Shown here: positions 34,835-49,582 of the stretch, in pieces | Layout of the letters: every line of letters begins with the position of its first letter | How positions within the stretch are numbered: the stretch's first letter is position 1 | Assembly: GCA_023515745.1 (NCBI GenBank) | Contig: JALECJ010000254.1 | Span: 124,001 to 188,000, forward strand | From: Amoeboaphelidium protococcarum | Taxonomy: Eukaryota > Aphelidiomycota > Aphelidea | Length of the DNA stretch: 64,000 nt | Direction: 5' to 3' | Notes under the pieces: model-generated | The model's database searches: none | What the model was told of the DNA's origin: nothing | What the model saw: only the letters and a program-made list of their open reading frames with translations | Translations under genes and position numbers: made by a program

Positions 34835-37282
34835 ATGAGGAATAAGTCTTTAAAAGTTCATACGTATGGAATTGCGGCACCATTGACTTAATCACTGATA
34901 CTGAAAGAGGTTGCGATTTTCAGTTTTTGTTCAAGGATTGCTGCTTTTTCAAATTTACAAGATTTTATAAATCCTAATTATTTCACTCTGCTATCATTGT
35001 TCATGTTTGAGAATCATTTAGTTTATATACCTATTGAAATTTACCAAGTTGATTAGGATAAGGAGCCCGAGGTATTAGATTTTACAAATTGCAGAGTAAA
35101 TCTTGATGATGACAAAGATGGTGTGAGTTAGAAATTAATAATTTAAAAGTAGGCGTGTAAAGGTTCACTAGCATAATTTTTTAAGTTTTATTAGAATATT
35201 GACATGTTTTAGAGGAACTAAGAATGCACTGATGGCTTTGTCGTGTCTGATTTGTTGGCGTCTGGTCTATCATTAGATTCTCCATTGATTGTGTCGATTC
35301 CTGGTGGTTTTGTTGGTAGAGCCTCTTTTTTAAGCACGTAGACTATTTGCAGAGTGTTTGAGTCTTACAGATCGACTGCAAACTTATTGTTGGACTCTGA
35401 TATGTTGAAGGATATTGATCATACAATATCTTTGATATACAAGACTTTTGAGGTATTGCCATTCGTGTTTGTTGAGGGATCTTCTGGCTGCGGTAAGACT
35501 TAGTTTGCAATGACACTGTATGAGAGAAGTAAATAGTCATCTAACACGCGTAATGTTTATTACTTGGTCTGCTCAAAGTATGGCGATAGCACTCAGATTA
35601 TATACCGGTATTTCATTAGTATGTCAGAGCTATTTATGAAGTGTATCTATCAAGACTTTTCATCTCGATCACGTCCAAAGGAATCAAGAGATGGGTTGCT
35701 TGAAGATAATTTATTTGTGTTTGGGTTTATATATCAGTTATTGTTCGAAGATATTTATGGCACTTAAGATTATGTTAAAATCTCCAGAATGAACGGTAGT
35801 GCCTTACGAAGTTTGATTGATGAAAGACTGCCATTAGATTGCAGACCTGTTGTCATTCTGGACGAATTTCTCCCTGATGACAATGGTGGTGATGAGGTAT
35901 ACTTGAATTTCATGCGCAACTGCTTTCTCGCTGTTGGTATTGTGGTGATATTGACGGGCACTGATGCCAAAGTTGCTAGTCTTATCGGACGATCTGAGAA
36001 TACCCGCTGCGTTGACGTTATTCCCTGGTGTTATATATTCACTCATTTACCGAAAGTGATTAATCTGTTTCCTGATGTGCAACAAGGTGGATTATGGCAT
36101 TAGATACTCTGCAATTCACGTCCATATTTCGCCAAGAAAGCTTATAATCTCATGCTGGAGGATGGGAACGATTTAGATGCAATATTGGAAAAGTTGTTCG
36201 CTGTGTTCTTTAATGCCAAAGGTATCTACTTTGCAGATAATATTCCCGGCCATACTGGATAAATTGTGTTGACTATGAATGCGTTTCATGTTTCTGTCAG
36301 CTAAAGTTAATCTACTTACCTAATTCATAAGCATTATGGGCGCCTGATGTTGGATAATGAGCCATCGATTCTTCTGTGCGACGGTAAACTTGCTGGTCAT
36401 CCATAGAATATTTGGCATCCAATATCCAAATTTCCCTCTTCATCAGAGGATTTATTATTGCATTTAGTCATGTTGGGTGGTAAAAATTATCATTCAACTT
36501 ACTGTGATGGTGTTATTCGCCCTCTGCGTGCTGCATTATAGTCTTTGATCTTGGATTCAGATGCACGAAAGTGGCTTTATATAAGTGACTTTACAAACAT
36601 CTAATAAGGCATAAGTAACTGGTAGTGGTTTGAAGCTTTGATTGCTGCTGCCGTTTGCCTTTCATCGCGTTAGAATGGAGTGAAGGGATTTGGGCTCAAA
36701 GACTTTTTCAATTTTCTCCTGTAACACTTGCATCCTTCTGCTACCACTATGGATCATTTGCAAGTTCAGAACATGGAGTTACTAGACGACTTTAGTTTCA
36801 TAATCGTGCCATTCTTTACTACGCCTGGAACCCAATGGCCGGACTTTATCAAAAACTCTCAACATTTGCTGTGTAGAGATTTTGACCGTACAAAGAACAT
36901 TGATCATATTTCTGCACGTGGTGAACTGAGACGAGTTCTTACGGATGGAAGGGAAGAGACTCGGTATTTAGTAATGAAGTCCAAATGCAGCAAGAGTATT
37001 GTGAGTGTTGAAGAAATTCAAGAGGTTCTGTTGCGCATACGCGATGATATAGAAGTAACATTATTGGTTGGAACATCTTTCGACAGTAATTACTTTAAAA
37101 GCAAGTCATTTGCCTTATTTGTCTCCCAAAATGCAGCTATGTGTGATTGTAAATTCTTGAAAGTGTCCTTGGCAAGTGATACTCCTTCCTTCATGGATTT
37201 GCTGGAACGCTTCAAATTGACACCATAAGCCGGTTATCCACGTCGCTTAGTGGTTTTTATTGAAATTAGACAGTTGGCGTGA
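34835..37282 (+). CDS. Crinkler/RHS-like P-loop ATPase with possible nuclease-like C-terminus
   Basis: 815 residues, intronless. Walker A GSSGCGKT at 215-222, Walker B VVILDEF with Asp343/Glu344, followed by a VILTGTDAK sensor-like strand. A preceding segment YYLVCSKYGDSTQIIYRYF and the general layout resemble the ATPase module of Crinkler effectors and trypanosome RHS proteins. The C-terminus (about 695-790) has RGELRRVL...YLVMKSKCSK then alternating strands, reminiscent of a PD-(D/E)xK-type fold with a missing acidic residue. N-terminal 200 residues are unassigned and lack a signal peptide. Function unknown; possible effector, selfish-element or defence ATPase. Next to Crypton debris. Confidence 0.6.
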
Positions 37283-37480
37283 ATTTATGAGTGATATTTG
37301 TTAAATGAAGACATCATCTTCTACTGATCGTAACTGAGACATTTTGGACGCAGATTCTTAAGAAGCGAAAGTTTTTATAGCGCACGAAGCTTTTGCGATC
37401 ACACGCGATAATCAATCTTCTTCATCACATTTAACGGTGTAACTTTTGAGTGATTGAAAACTATTATCCGTAAAGTCATT

Positions 37481-38071
<591 letters not shown>

Positions 38072-38913
38072 TTTATTACTGAATGAAGAGATTTCGGGCT
38101 AACTTGTTATTCTCTTCACGATAATCATCACGAATTTTTAGTTTCAATTTTGGTGAATTACTTTTAGGCTATCCACAGTCAATTAATCACTGCATTCTTT
38201 CAAAGTCGCTTGCTCTGATGAAACATTGAAGCGTCGGTATCGGTTACGATATTGGAATGAGAAGGAAACATTTAATTCATTAGTGTTGCATCAAATGATC
38301 ACGAGTGAACCGCTTTATGAATGATGACTTGAAATAGTCAAACTTACGGCACTGAAGATCGATGGATTGTACGAGACGAGGGAGCAAGCGACACAGCATT
38401 TGGAGAGACTATTAAAGTCTGTCGTTGAACTCGGGAACTCGCGATCGGAACAGGCGCGCGAGTATAAATTCACAGTGACCGAACGCATCTTTTCTTTTTT
38501 CAGTATCAGTAGATTGGAAGATAAAGTTTTTACTAACATTTGACTAGTGGTTCAGTAAACGTTCCCCTTCCAATATAGACGCGTATTTCTCAATCTGAAG
38601 TTTAACTAGCTCTATTAGTTATTCTATGGCGAGAAATTCTACACATAAATCTTCACATTTAATTATAAAAATACAACCGATCTCATGACGATCAGACCTC
38701 ATAGTTATTTCATTTGACTGATGATAGTACGCGTCAACATTGTACCAATCGTACCATTCTTTATCTGTATGTATCATGCCTCAACTTGGCGCGTCTTACT
38801 TACAAGCGAGGTTGTTGTAATCCATCAATAAGCAGTATTTCCATGAAGTGCATCACATTTTCACATTTTTCAACCTTCCTTCATAGTACATTTTGATAGC
38901 AGTAATCGACAAG
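38072..38913. other. Intergenic, possible small minus-strand exon
   Basis: 840 bp without a clear gene. On the minus strand an ATG near 38539 opens about 60 codons with several Cys (SKCCVACSL) that end exactly at a GTAAGT donor near 38347; no convincing second exon was found. The remainder is AT-rich. It could equally be promoter DNA of PUS7. Confidence 0.35.
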
Positions 38914-40680
38914 ATGCAAAAGCGTAAAAGACAAGACGAAACTAGCTCTACTTAATAGCAGACAGAAGCTGAAGTGGGGATCACTGAATATCTCGGTAGT
39001 ACTGCTGGTGAGAGATTCTCTGGCATTCTCAAGCAAAGATATGAAGACTTCATCGTGAATGAAATTGATCCTGAGGGAAATGTTGTACGGTTGTCTGATA
39101 TATCCGCGCCGCCGACAGATACCGATGATATTTAACAAGACTAGTCTCAATTAGAGATTCCTGGCGATTTTGTCCATATTATATCAGACGATATTAAGGG
39201 ACACCTGTATGCAGTTTTAAATGGAAGTTTGAAGGATGTTTAGCTAGAGTCGGAGAAATTAGCAAAGGATCAGCGAACTCTGCTGCATCAGTGGATCAAA
39301 AAGGCATTTAATGGTAAATTGGAATCATAGACTAAGGATGGCGGCATTGTTGTCAAGAAATCCAATAGCAGGACGCGTCAAGATAGCTTCTATCTTTAAT
39401 TCCGTCTTTGCAAATCTAACCGCGATACTCATGATGCTTTACAAATTTTATCCAGAGCTTTGAACATTCAACACAAGAGATTAGCTGTAGCTGGTACTAA
39501 AGACAAGCGCGGGATTACCACTCAACTTGTCACTGCATTTAATGTTAGTGAGAAGCATTTGATGAGTGCTAATGTGTATTTAGGGCGCCATAATATTTAG
39601 GTTGGAAATTCTGTTCGCGTAAAGTAGCAGCTAACTCTGGGCGACTTGTTCGGTAATCAATTCAAAATCACCCTCCGTAATATCCAATGCGATGATATTG
39701 ATTCTATCGATAGACGTTTGCAGTTGCTCAAGTAGACTGGATTTATAAACTATTTCGGAATGCAGCGATTTGGTCACGGCAAATCTCCCACTCACCTTGT
39801 CGGAAAGTTACTGTTACAATTGAAGTATGGTGAAGTTGTGAATCTGTTGGTTAAATCTGCACTTTCTAGCGACCATCCGCAATATGACTCGGATGATGAC
39901 TTGATTACCGCAGACACATCGTTGGAAGATTTGAATCGCCTGCGGGATTGTGTTAACCGCAGAGAAGTGGCTGCATCTAAAATTCTGGAATTTCTGATTA
40001 AGAATTTTCAGCAACAAAAAGTCAACTATCAAGGTGCTATACTCTCTATTCCTCGTACTCTCCGCATGATGTATTATCACGCGTATTAAAGTTATCAGTG
40101 GAATTAAAGCGCTAGTTTTCGATTGAGCAAGTATGGAACGAAGGTAGCTGAGGGTGATTTAGTCTTGATTAATGATTAGAATAATAGCGGTCGTGGTGGC
40201 GACTCAGAAAGCAGATCAGCTAGTGTCAAGTATGTATCTGCTGAAGATTGTGGCGATTATCATATCTCTCAAGTAGTTCTCCCTTGTTTTGGTTCTCAAT
40301 CATTGTTACCCAAGAACGAAGTGGGCGTATTCATTTAGAATCTCATGGCCGTAGATGGATTTGACAGAGATGGTATGATGGATCTATACAAGAAATTGGA
40401 TTTGTACGGTGATTATAGAAAGATTATTGCTGGACTTGATGAACGCGGTGAAAGCACTTTAGATCTGGAATGGAGTGTCGTAAAATACAACGATGCTACA
40501 GTACCTCTTGTGGACTCTGACATGGATACTCTTGAAAACAAGAGTAATGCTTCTAACGGTGTCGACGATGGACAGTTGACAGCGCTGAATCTTAAGTTTA
40601 AACTTGGCCGATCTGAATACGCGACAATGCTCCTACGTGAATTGATGACCATTGAAAGTGACCGTTAGCAAGAGTAATGA
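38914..40680 (+). CDS. PUS7: tRNA pseudouridine synthase TruD/PUS7
   Basis: 588 residues, intronless. TruD-family motifs: EDFIVNEIDPEG near the start, catalytic AVAGTKDKRGITTQ, NYFGMQRFG and a C-terminal LPG-like PRTLRMMYYHAY. The insertion (TRUD) domain lies between about 300 and 450. PUS7 makes pseudouridine at position 13 of tRNAs and at U35 and in mRNAs. Tandem end: Gln (TAA) then TGA. Divergent 3' neighbour not clear. Confidence 0.92.
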
Positions 40681-41612
40681 ATCTTAAATAAATAAAAAGA
40701 TGGTCATTTTGCATTAAACTTCATATGAAAGGCTTAGAAAACGCGTCCGACCACAACCGTTAACCATCTTGTAAAGCAATGACATTATCAATATATTTAA
40801 CTCTTTGTCGTACGTGTATCCGATAACATGTTTAATAAGTCTTTAATTGTAATTATGAGAACGTGAAAAGTTGATTTTGACATCTTCTAGTAAGAGCTTA
40901 TAATTATATCGAGTCAAATGAATCAAATTTGGAAATTGAGATGTGAAATGCATCAGTCTGTACTTGTCATCATAAGAGTAAAACTCTATAAGAAGTCTAA
41001 CAAATATAATAGAACATCATATGCATTCAAGATTTATAAGTAGAGGCCATACGGCGCCATAAGAGACGCGATATGGTCAGATTGATACAGAAAGTAAAAC
41101 ATCGCAAACAACATATATATCCATTGTGGGTATATGCACAAAGAGGTGAGAGTAGCCACCGATATGCGACCTTTGCAAGGGATTTAATTACTTTAGGCTA
41201 CAATATGACCCATGCGTACACAATACCAGTATACATGGGCTTCGATAGAGCCATCAAATACGCGATCAAATAAGCAACAATAGCGCGTCCGGCTACAGAT
41301 TTGATCTACTATAATTCTTCATCAAAGACAGAACTAAAAGAAAAAGAGGGAAAGAAACGCGAGAGAGAACTTTCTTTTTCTAGCCGAAGAGAGAGAGAAA
41401 GAGAGCAGTGGAGATTCGGTTTGATCGATTTTCTCACCCGTTTCTCTCCACACAAACGCTGAAAGAATAAATAAAGCAAGAGCGCGCGTGGCTTTTCCAG
41501 TTTCACACTTTCATTCAGTGTCGCGTCTGTTGCCGCATATTGTTGCGTCGGTTGTGCCTGTCCGTCACCGCGATTAATTGGTCTATTCATTATCACTCAT
41601 CTATTTTAAGCT
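40681..41612. other. Intergenic, one doubtful ORF
   Basis: An ATG at 41073 opens 129 codons to 41462 (MVRLIQKVKHRKQHIY..., then a GA-rich KEREL/SSREREREQ run over a purine-rich tract at 41330-41420). Both strands are open across parts of it, so this may be chance. The rest up to the kinase ATG is AT-rich with no further signal. Confidence 0.3.
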
Positions 41613-45223
<3,611 letters not shown>

Positions 45224-45287
45224 TTACTTTAATGAAATAGCATAAGGTTTCAAAATATTAAATTTATTCTATCTACCCTCAAATCTT

Positions 45288-46043
45288 TCAGTCATCATTC
45301 CATATCTCAGATTTAGCTGCTTTGTTGCGAAATAGATCCTTAGCTATGCCTTTGACTAACCCACTGCCAACTACTGTGGGCGTTGCATATAGGAGGCATT
45401 TTTAGAATAGATTCAGTTCTCTCCCCTAAAAATGTTAATTGACTGCTGCGGTAGATGCTATACCAGCTAAAGACAAGCCCGCTAATTTGAAGCGTTCACA
45501 CCTTCTCAACTGCTTTTTTTGGCTAGTATCAGGTAGAGATTGAAGCGGCCGATGTCCTTTCGCCTCCAACCATTAGTTGTACCCTGTCATATCCTTCTTA
45601 GGATTAGGCATTTCCTTCAAATCTAACTAGCTAATACCGCGATCATCAAGATACTTCTCCAATTCGCGCTACTAGTTGTGCGAGCGTATCGTATTCCGAA
45701 CGTGTGGAGCCATCTAGGCCAAATAGGGGGCAATCTTGCAAACATGCGCCACAGAGAGAGGGCGGTCACCTTAGGCAAAGCTGCACACCTGCTACAACGC
45801 CAAGCTCATATCTAACGCACTCAGGATACCGTATGTTTTTTTCTACTTCTTCAAAGACTAGAATCTATACGCGGCCTCACCAACTTTATCAGTCTTTATT
45901 GCATTATCCACTTTGGAGCAGACGTGAGCCACTGCCTTTTCGCACGGCATCGAGCCAAACCAACCGTTCATCGCAGTGGGCTCTACAGCGTCAACGGAGA
46001 AGGCGGTGATCAAGCAGCAAATCAGCGCTAATTGAAAATTCAT
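45288..46043 (-). CDS. Unknown protein with signal peptide
   Basis: 251 residues. Signal peptide MNFQLALICCLITAFSVDAV, mature protein mostly helical with conserved-looking Cys in pairs (MPCEKAVAHVC, QQVCSFAQ, AHVCKIAP), a basic middle (KKDMTGYNQWLEAKGHRPLQ) and a weak second hydrophobic segment GLSLAGIASTAAV. No family recognised. A perfect-looking hairpin (46057-46076) lies just upstream of the ATG. Many Gln are TAG. Convergent with the kinase gene, about 65 bp between stops. Confidence 0.65.
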
Positions 46044-46769
46044 AGGTAATATTATTGCTCGCCCTTTAGGGTGAGCATTCTAATTTAGGACAACACGCGC
46101 GCGTGTAAGAAAACAAACAGATCGCCATAGGGGGTCACTTTTGAAAACGCAAAATCGTGTAAAAAAAGTCCATGGGGAGATGAGATAAAAACAAACCGAT
46201 TTTTGCATTGCATTTCTCTTGCGCCAAAACCTTGCCACTCGCGGCTAGAATTTGAGATATCTCATTTTTAAGGTGTGAAAAAGTTTATCAAAGTTTCAAC
46301 TGTTTTCACGCTGTTTTGCTGTGCGCCTTTTGAACTTTCCGCCTAATCTGCTGTTGAAACAAGTACAGCATATGAGTTTAACACAATGCCGTAACGCCCT
46401 CAAAGAAATGTACCGGTAGTCAACTACCAAGAGAATTAAACTGCCACTCAAGAGTTTCAACAATATGCCCAATCACAAAGACAGTATTAAAGACGTGCAG
46501 CAGACGGACGGAATGGACGGAATGTGCCTCCATAACACACAAATGCTTAGGTGTTACCGGGAGATTAAAGGTAACCACATAGAAAGCAAATGATATAATA
46601 TATATAATATACTTAATAAATTTAGAGATGGTCCAGCATAAACTGTGACCAAGATACGAAAGATCAGTAAGAGGAAAGCTAATGAGTATGCTGGACAACG
46701 AGAGTAATACTTCACAAATCTTGATGGAGAGGACTAGATTCCACTGCACTAGTAGCCTTTTGTTAAAGT
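46044..46769. other. Non-coding gap; hairpin near 46057
   Basis: A 20-bp inverted repeat GCTCGCCCT/AGGGTGAGC (46057-46076) and alternating CACGCGCGCGTG near 46094 lie by the start of the neighbouring gene. A minus-strand open frame (46420-46749) would code a hydrophobic peptide but has no ATG and overlaps the helicase remnant; not called. Otherwise AT-rich. Confidence 0.4.
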
Positions 46770-47260
46770 GGATTGGTTAATGGCGCAACAGGTGAGGTAA
46801 AAGACTTGTTTATAGACAGAACTCGCAGCAGAATGATAGGCCATTGTGTGTTGTAGTGAAACTTGATAAATACAGCGGTCCTTAATAGTTTGATGCTCTA
46901 GAATTGCATGACTGCATTGCAATCACTCCTTAGCGTTATTCAATGGAAGGCGATTATGGATGTTGGCGTGAACAATTACCGCTTAGATCGAGTTATGCTT
47001 TGACTATACACAAATCGCAAGGCTTGACATTGGAGAAAGTGGTATTGGATTTGGGGGAAAAAGAACACTCACTAGGATTAGCGCTGGTTGGATTGTCACG
47101 CACAAAGAAACTGACTGACTTAATAGTGATGCCGTTTCCATTCTCTCGCCTGACTGAAATCAAGATATAGAATTCGTTATCTCTACGTATTGATGAAGAA
47201 AGAAGATTAGGTCTTATCGCTGAGCGTACAATGCAGTTGGCTGCCACCATTGAATTTTGA
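46770..47260 (+). pseudogene. Pif1-like SF1 helicase C-terminal remnant
   Basis: Begins GLVNGATGEVKDLFID (typical Pif1 motif V region), then shifts frame near 46830 and continues PLCVVVKLDKYSGP, SYALTIHKSQGLTLEKVVL (motif V/VI) and LALVGLSRTKKLTDL, ending TGA at 47258-47260. Only the last third of a helicase is present and there is a frameshift, so it is dead. It differs from the Helitron helicase in the window and must come from another element or a host Pif1 copy. Confidence 0.75.
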
Positions 47261-47576
47261 TATTGATTTAATAGATTCTCTCTTTATTTACTCAGATGAT
47301 AATCGAGCGCTAGCGAAGATTACTTTATCCTCGGGCGAGCTGTTAGGCGCCGCCTACAATATCTTAATTTAGTTTAAATTACTGTACGTAATATATAGGG
47401 ATGTATGTTGTGCGTCAAAAAGGAAATAAATGCGTGATGGGATTGAGGTGCATGAACAATCCACGCGTGCCCCTACACACGTGTCGGATCTAATTGATCA
47501 TACGTCCAACTTACGGCATGCATCAACACCTATTGAATAAATTAATGTATGGCGCACTTTATAACTCAGAGTCTTT
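47261..47576. other. Intergenic, no gene seen
   Basis: AT-rich 316 bp between the helicase remnant and the broken kinase gene; contains an ACGCGT-rich spot near 47463 but no ORF or repeat of note. Confidence 0.4.
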
Positions 47577-49399
47577 ATGAAATAACAATCTTTAGTATTT
47601 TATTTCACCTACTATTCTGCTTAGGCAGTTCAGAGAGTCGATCGTTTCACCGACCACTCACGTAAAACCTGTGATGTTTGCCATGGTACGTCTTGCTTCT
47701 TGTTCAAAGTAAATATACAATTGAAACGTATAGAATGCTTGATCAATGGATTATGTACAGTGCTGCAGATGGTCATTCCTCATTTAAGAATCTACGGCCA
47801 AATGCTTTCCACAGGCACTGTCCCGCTCGTCTCCTACGATTCAGTGATTGGGTGCTTATATTGCATAGTTAGAGTATCGTATGAGCCTCGCTGCTTTCGT
47901 CTCTCCCTCTCTCATTACCACGTCTTTACAGGAAAAAGTGAACAACAGGCTTTCTATCAGGAGCTGAGTCTGATGTACAAGTTCAGGAATGTCCCGTTCA
48001 TTACTAAGCTGCATGGTTATTGTGATACAAATGAAGCAGTGATGTTGATTAAGTTCTATCCTATGGGTGCTTTGTCTGACTATGTTCTTGGAGAGAGTCC
48101 TGCGGCAAAAATATATCCCATGTCCAAGAATTAAATGCATAAACTGTTGCTTATTCTGTCTCAGACCATCGCTTACATGCATAGTTAGCATATTGTTCAC
48201 TGTGATTAGCACTCCCCACGGTCCGGTCTCGGTCCGGGACCATCATTTACGGTCTGATTCGGTCCGCGGACCGCATTGGGAAAAGTTAGACCGGTCCCGA
48301 GTCGCTCATTAAAATGTGAGACCGGTCTGAAGTGCGGTCTGACGGTCCGGCATACGGCCCCGTCTAGACCGGTCTCATAGTGAAGCCAGCTCAATAAATC
48401 AATGTTATATCAGCCTTTAATAGAGCTAAGCAAGGTTTTTAAAGCTCCCTCATTGTTTCATAATCAAATACTCATGTTTTCAAGAGACGGGTAATGGACG
48501 ATGTGGAGAAAGGTGACTCTCAGAAAAGAATTAGGTGGAACAGGGAAAGCAGCTGATCATCAGGAAGGACGCAATATAGAGCTGCCCTGGGGTGGTACTC
48601 ATGTACTGCCTCCGTTAGTAATTACGTGACATCTGTTCAAGATAGTCATCCGCAAGGCTGTGTATAGAAACGAAGGTTGCTACACGGGTATACTAACTCT
48701 GAGGATCAGCTACTGTGAAAACTGTTAAATTAAAAAAAATAATCAAATACTCAGCGTGGCGCAAGATAATCATATACTCGCGCTTACCGACAGCACAAAT
48801 TAACAATGGCGTCATTCTTTTTAAGTGCATTATGATCTTCATAATCGTTTCAATTGTGTTCAAACATGTATAAGTAGCTATTATCGATAACTCAATATTG
48901 AATGAAGCGAACTTACGGTACTTTATAATCGTTATTCACGCGTTTAGTCATGGTTACAATGGCCACGTTGATATATCTCTTGGACCGGTCTGGACCGGTC
49001 TGTCTGCGGTCCAGGATCAACGGTTCAGTCTATGCACGGTCCCGGACCAAAAAAAGCGGTCTGCTTTGGACCGTGGGGAGTGCTAACTGTGATCTAAAGC
49101 CTTAGAATGTACTACTGGACGCGGACGCAAATGGTTTGTTGGTCCCAATTTTGTCGGACCTTGGTATCTCGTCCATCACTGATGATAGCGCCTTGCTGGT
49201 GGCTGCTTTTTAGGTTAGTTGGTAGCGTGGATTGTCCTTATCGTATGCTGCTCCTGAGTTATTTGTTCGTTTTAGATCGCGTTATACTGAGACATCACCT
49301 TAGATCTTGAAAGCGGCCGATGTCTATGCTCTGTCCATAATCATGCTCAATTTGATCACTCGCGATAAGCCTTGGTCAGTTAAGCAGCGCTACTAATGA
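47577..49399 (+). pseudogene. Protein kinase gene disrupted by a transposon
   Basis: Left part (to 48205) has N-lobe/hinge-like sequence EQQAFYQELSLMYKF, KLHGYCDTNEAVMLIKFYPMGALSDYVLG and HIVHCD; the right part (from 49087) resumes with LKPQNVLLDADANG, SDLGIS (DFG position reads DLG), YAAPELF and ADVYALSIIM. Together these are a TKL-like kinase domain; the element sits exactly between Asp and Leu of the catalytic loop HCDLKPQN. A likely 58-nt intron (about 47875-47932, pyrimidine-rich, ending ACAG) lies upstream. The 5' start is uncertain (ATG 47577 or later; frames disagree before the intron). Ends TAA TGA. Confidence 0.7.
48206..49086 (+). mobile_element. 881-bp terminal-inverted-repeat transposon, non-autonomous
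   Basis: Perfect 19-bp terminal inverted repeats (TTAGCACTCCCCACGGTCC and its complement at 49068-49086), flanked by a 6-bp target-site duplication CTGTGA at 48200-48205 and 49087-49092. Ends are rich in GGTCC/GGACC and GACCGGTC subterminal repeats. The inside has no long ORF under either code. TIR/TSD lengths do not fit hAT, Mutator, piggyBac or Tc1 exactly; the superfamily is undetermined (Dada-type 6-bp duplications are one known case). The exact duplication and intact ends show a recent insertion. Confidence 0.92.
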
Positions 49400-49582
49400 G
49401 TGTAATGGTCAATCGAAGCTCCTATCGTACAAAGTGATCCGGAAAATAATGAGTGATTAAGAGCTATAGAAATACACTTGGTCCAGTCTGGTCAGACTTT
49501 ACATCTTAAAGAAGAGAGAGAGTTAATTGAAATCCCATATAACCATATAAAATTCATACTATTAGCAAGTTACAAGGGAATA

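Noticed and set aside
38347-38539. Minus-strand small exon with GTAAGT
   Set aside because: No matching downstream exon could be found; noted in the gap entry only.
40690-41300. Minus-strand membrane-like frame near 41 kb
   Set aside because: Hydrophobic antisense reading without ATG or family motif; competing plus-strand frame is equally weak.
41309-41596. Minus-strand 95-codon frame over the GA-rich tract
   Set aside because: Low-complexity complement of the purine-rich region; no domain, no support.
46420-46749. Minus-strand hydrophobic frame of 110 codons
   Set aside because: No ATG start in frame, overlaps the helicase remnant, and transmembrane-like runs are common in AT-rich antisense DNA.
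48898-49086. Short ORFs inside the 881-bp transposon
   Set aside because: No similarity to transposases, and they run into the terminal repeat; the element looks non-autonomous.
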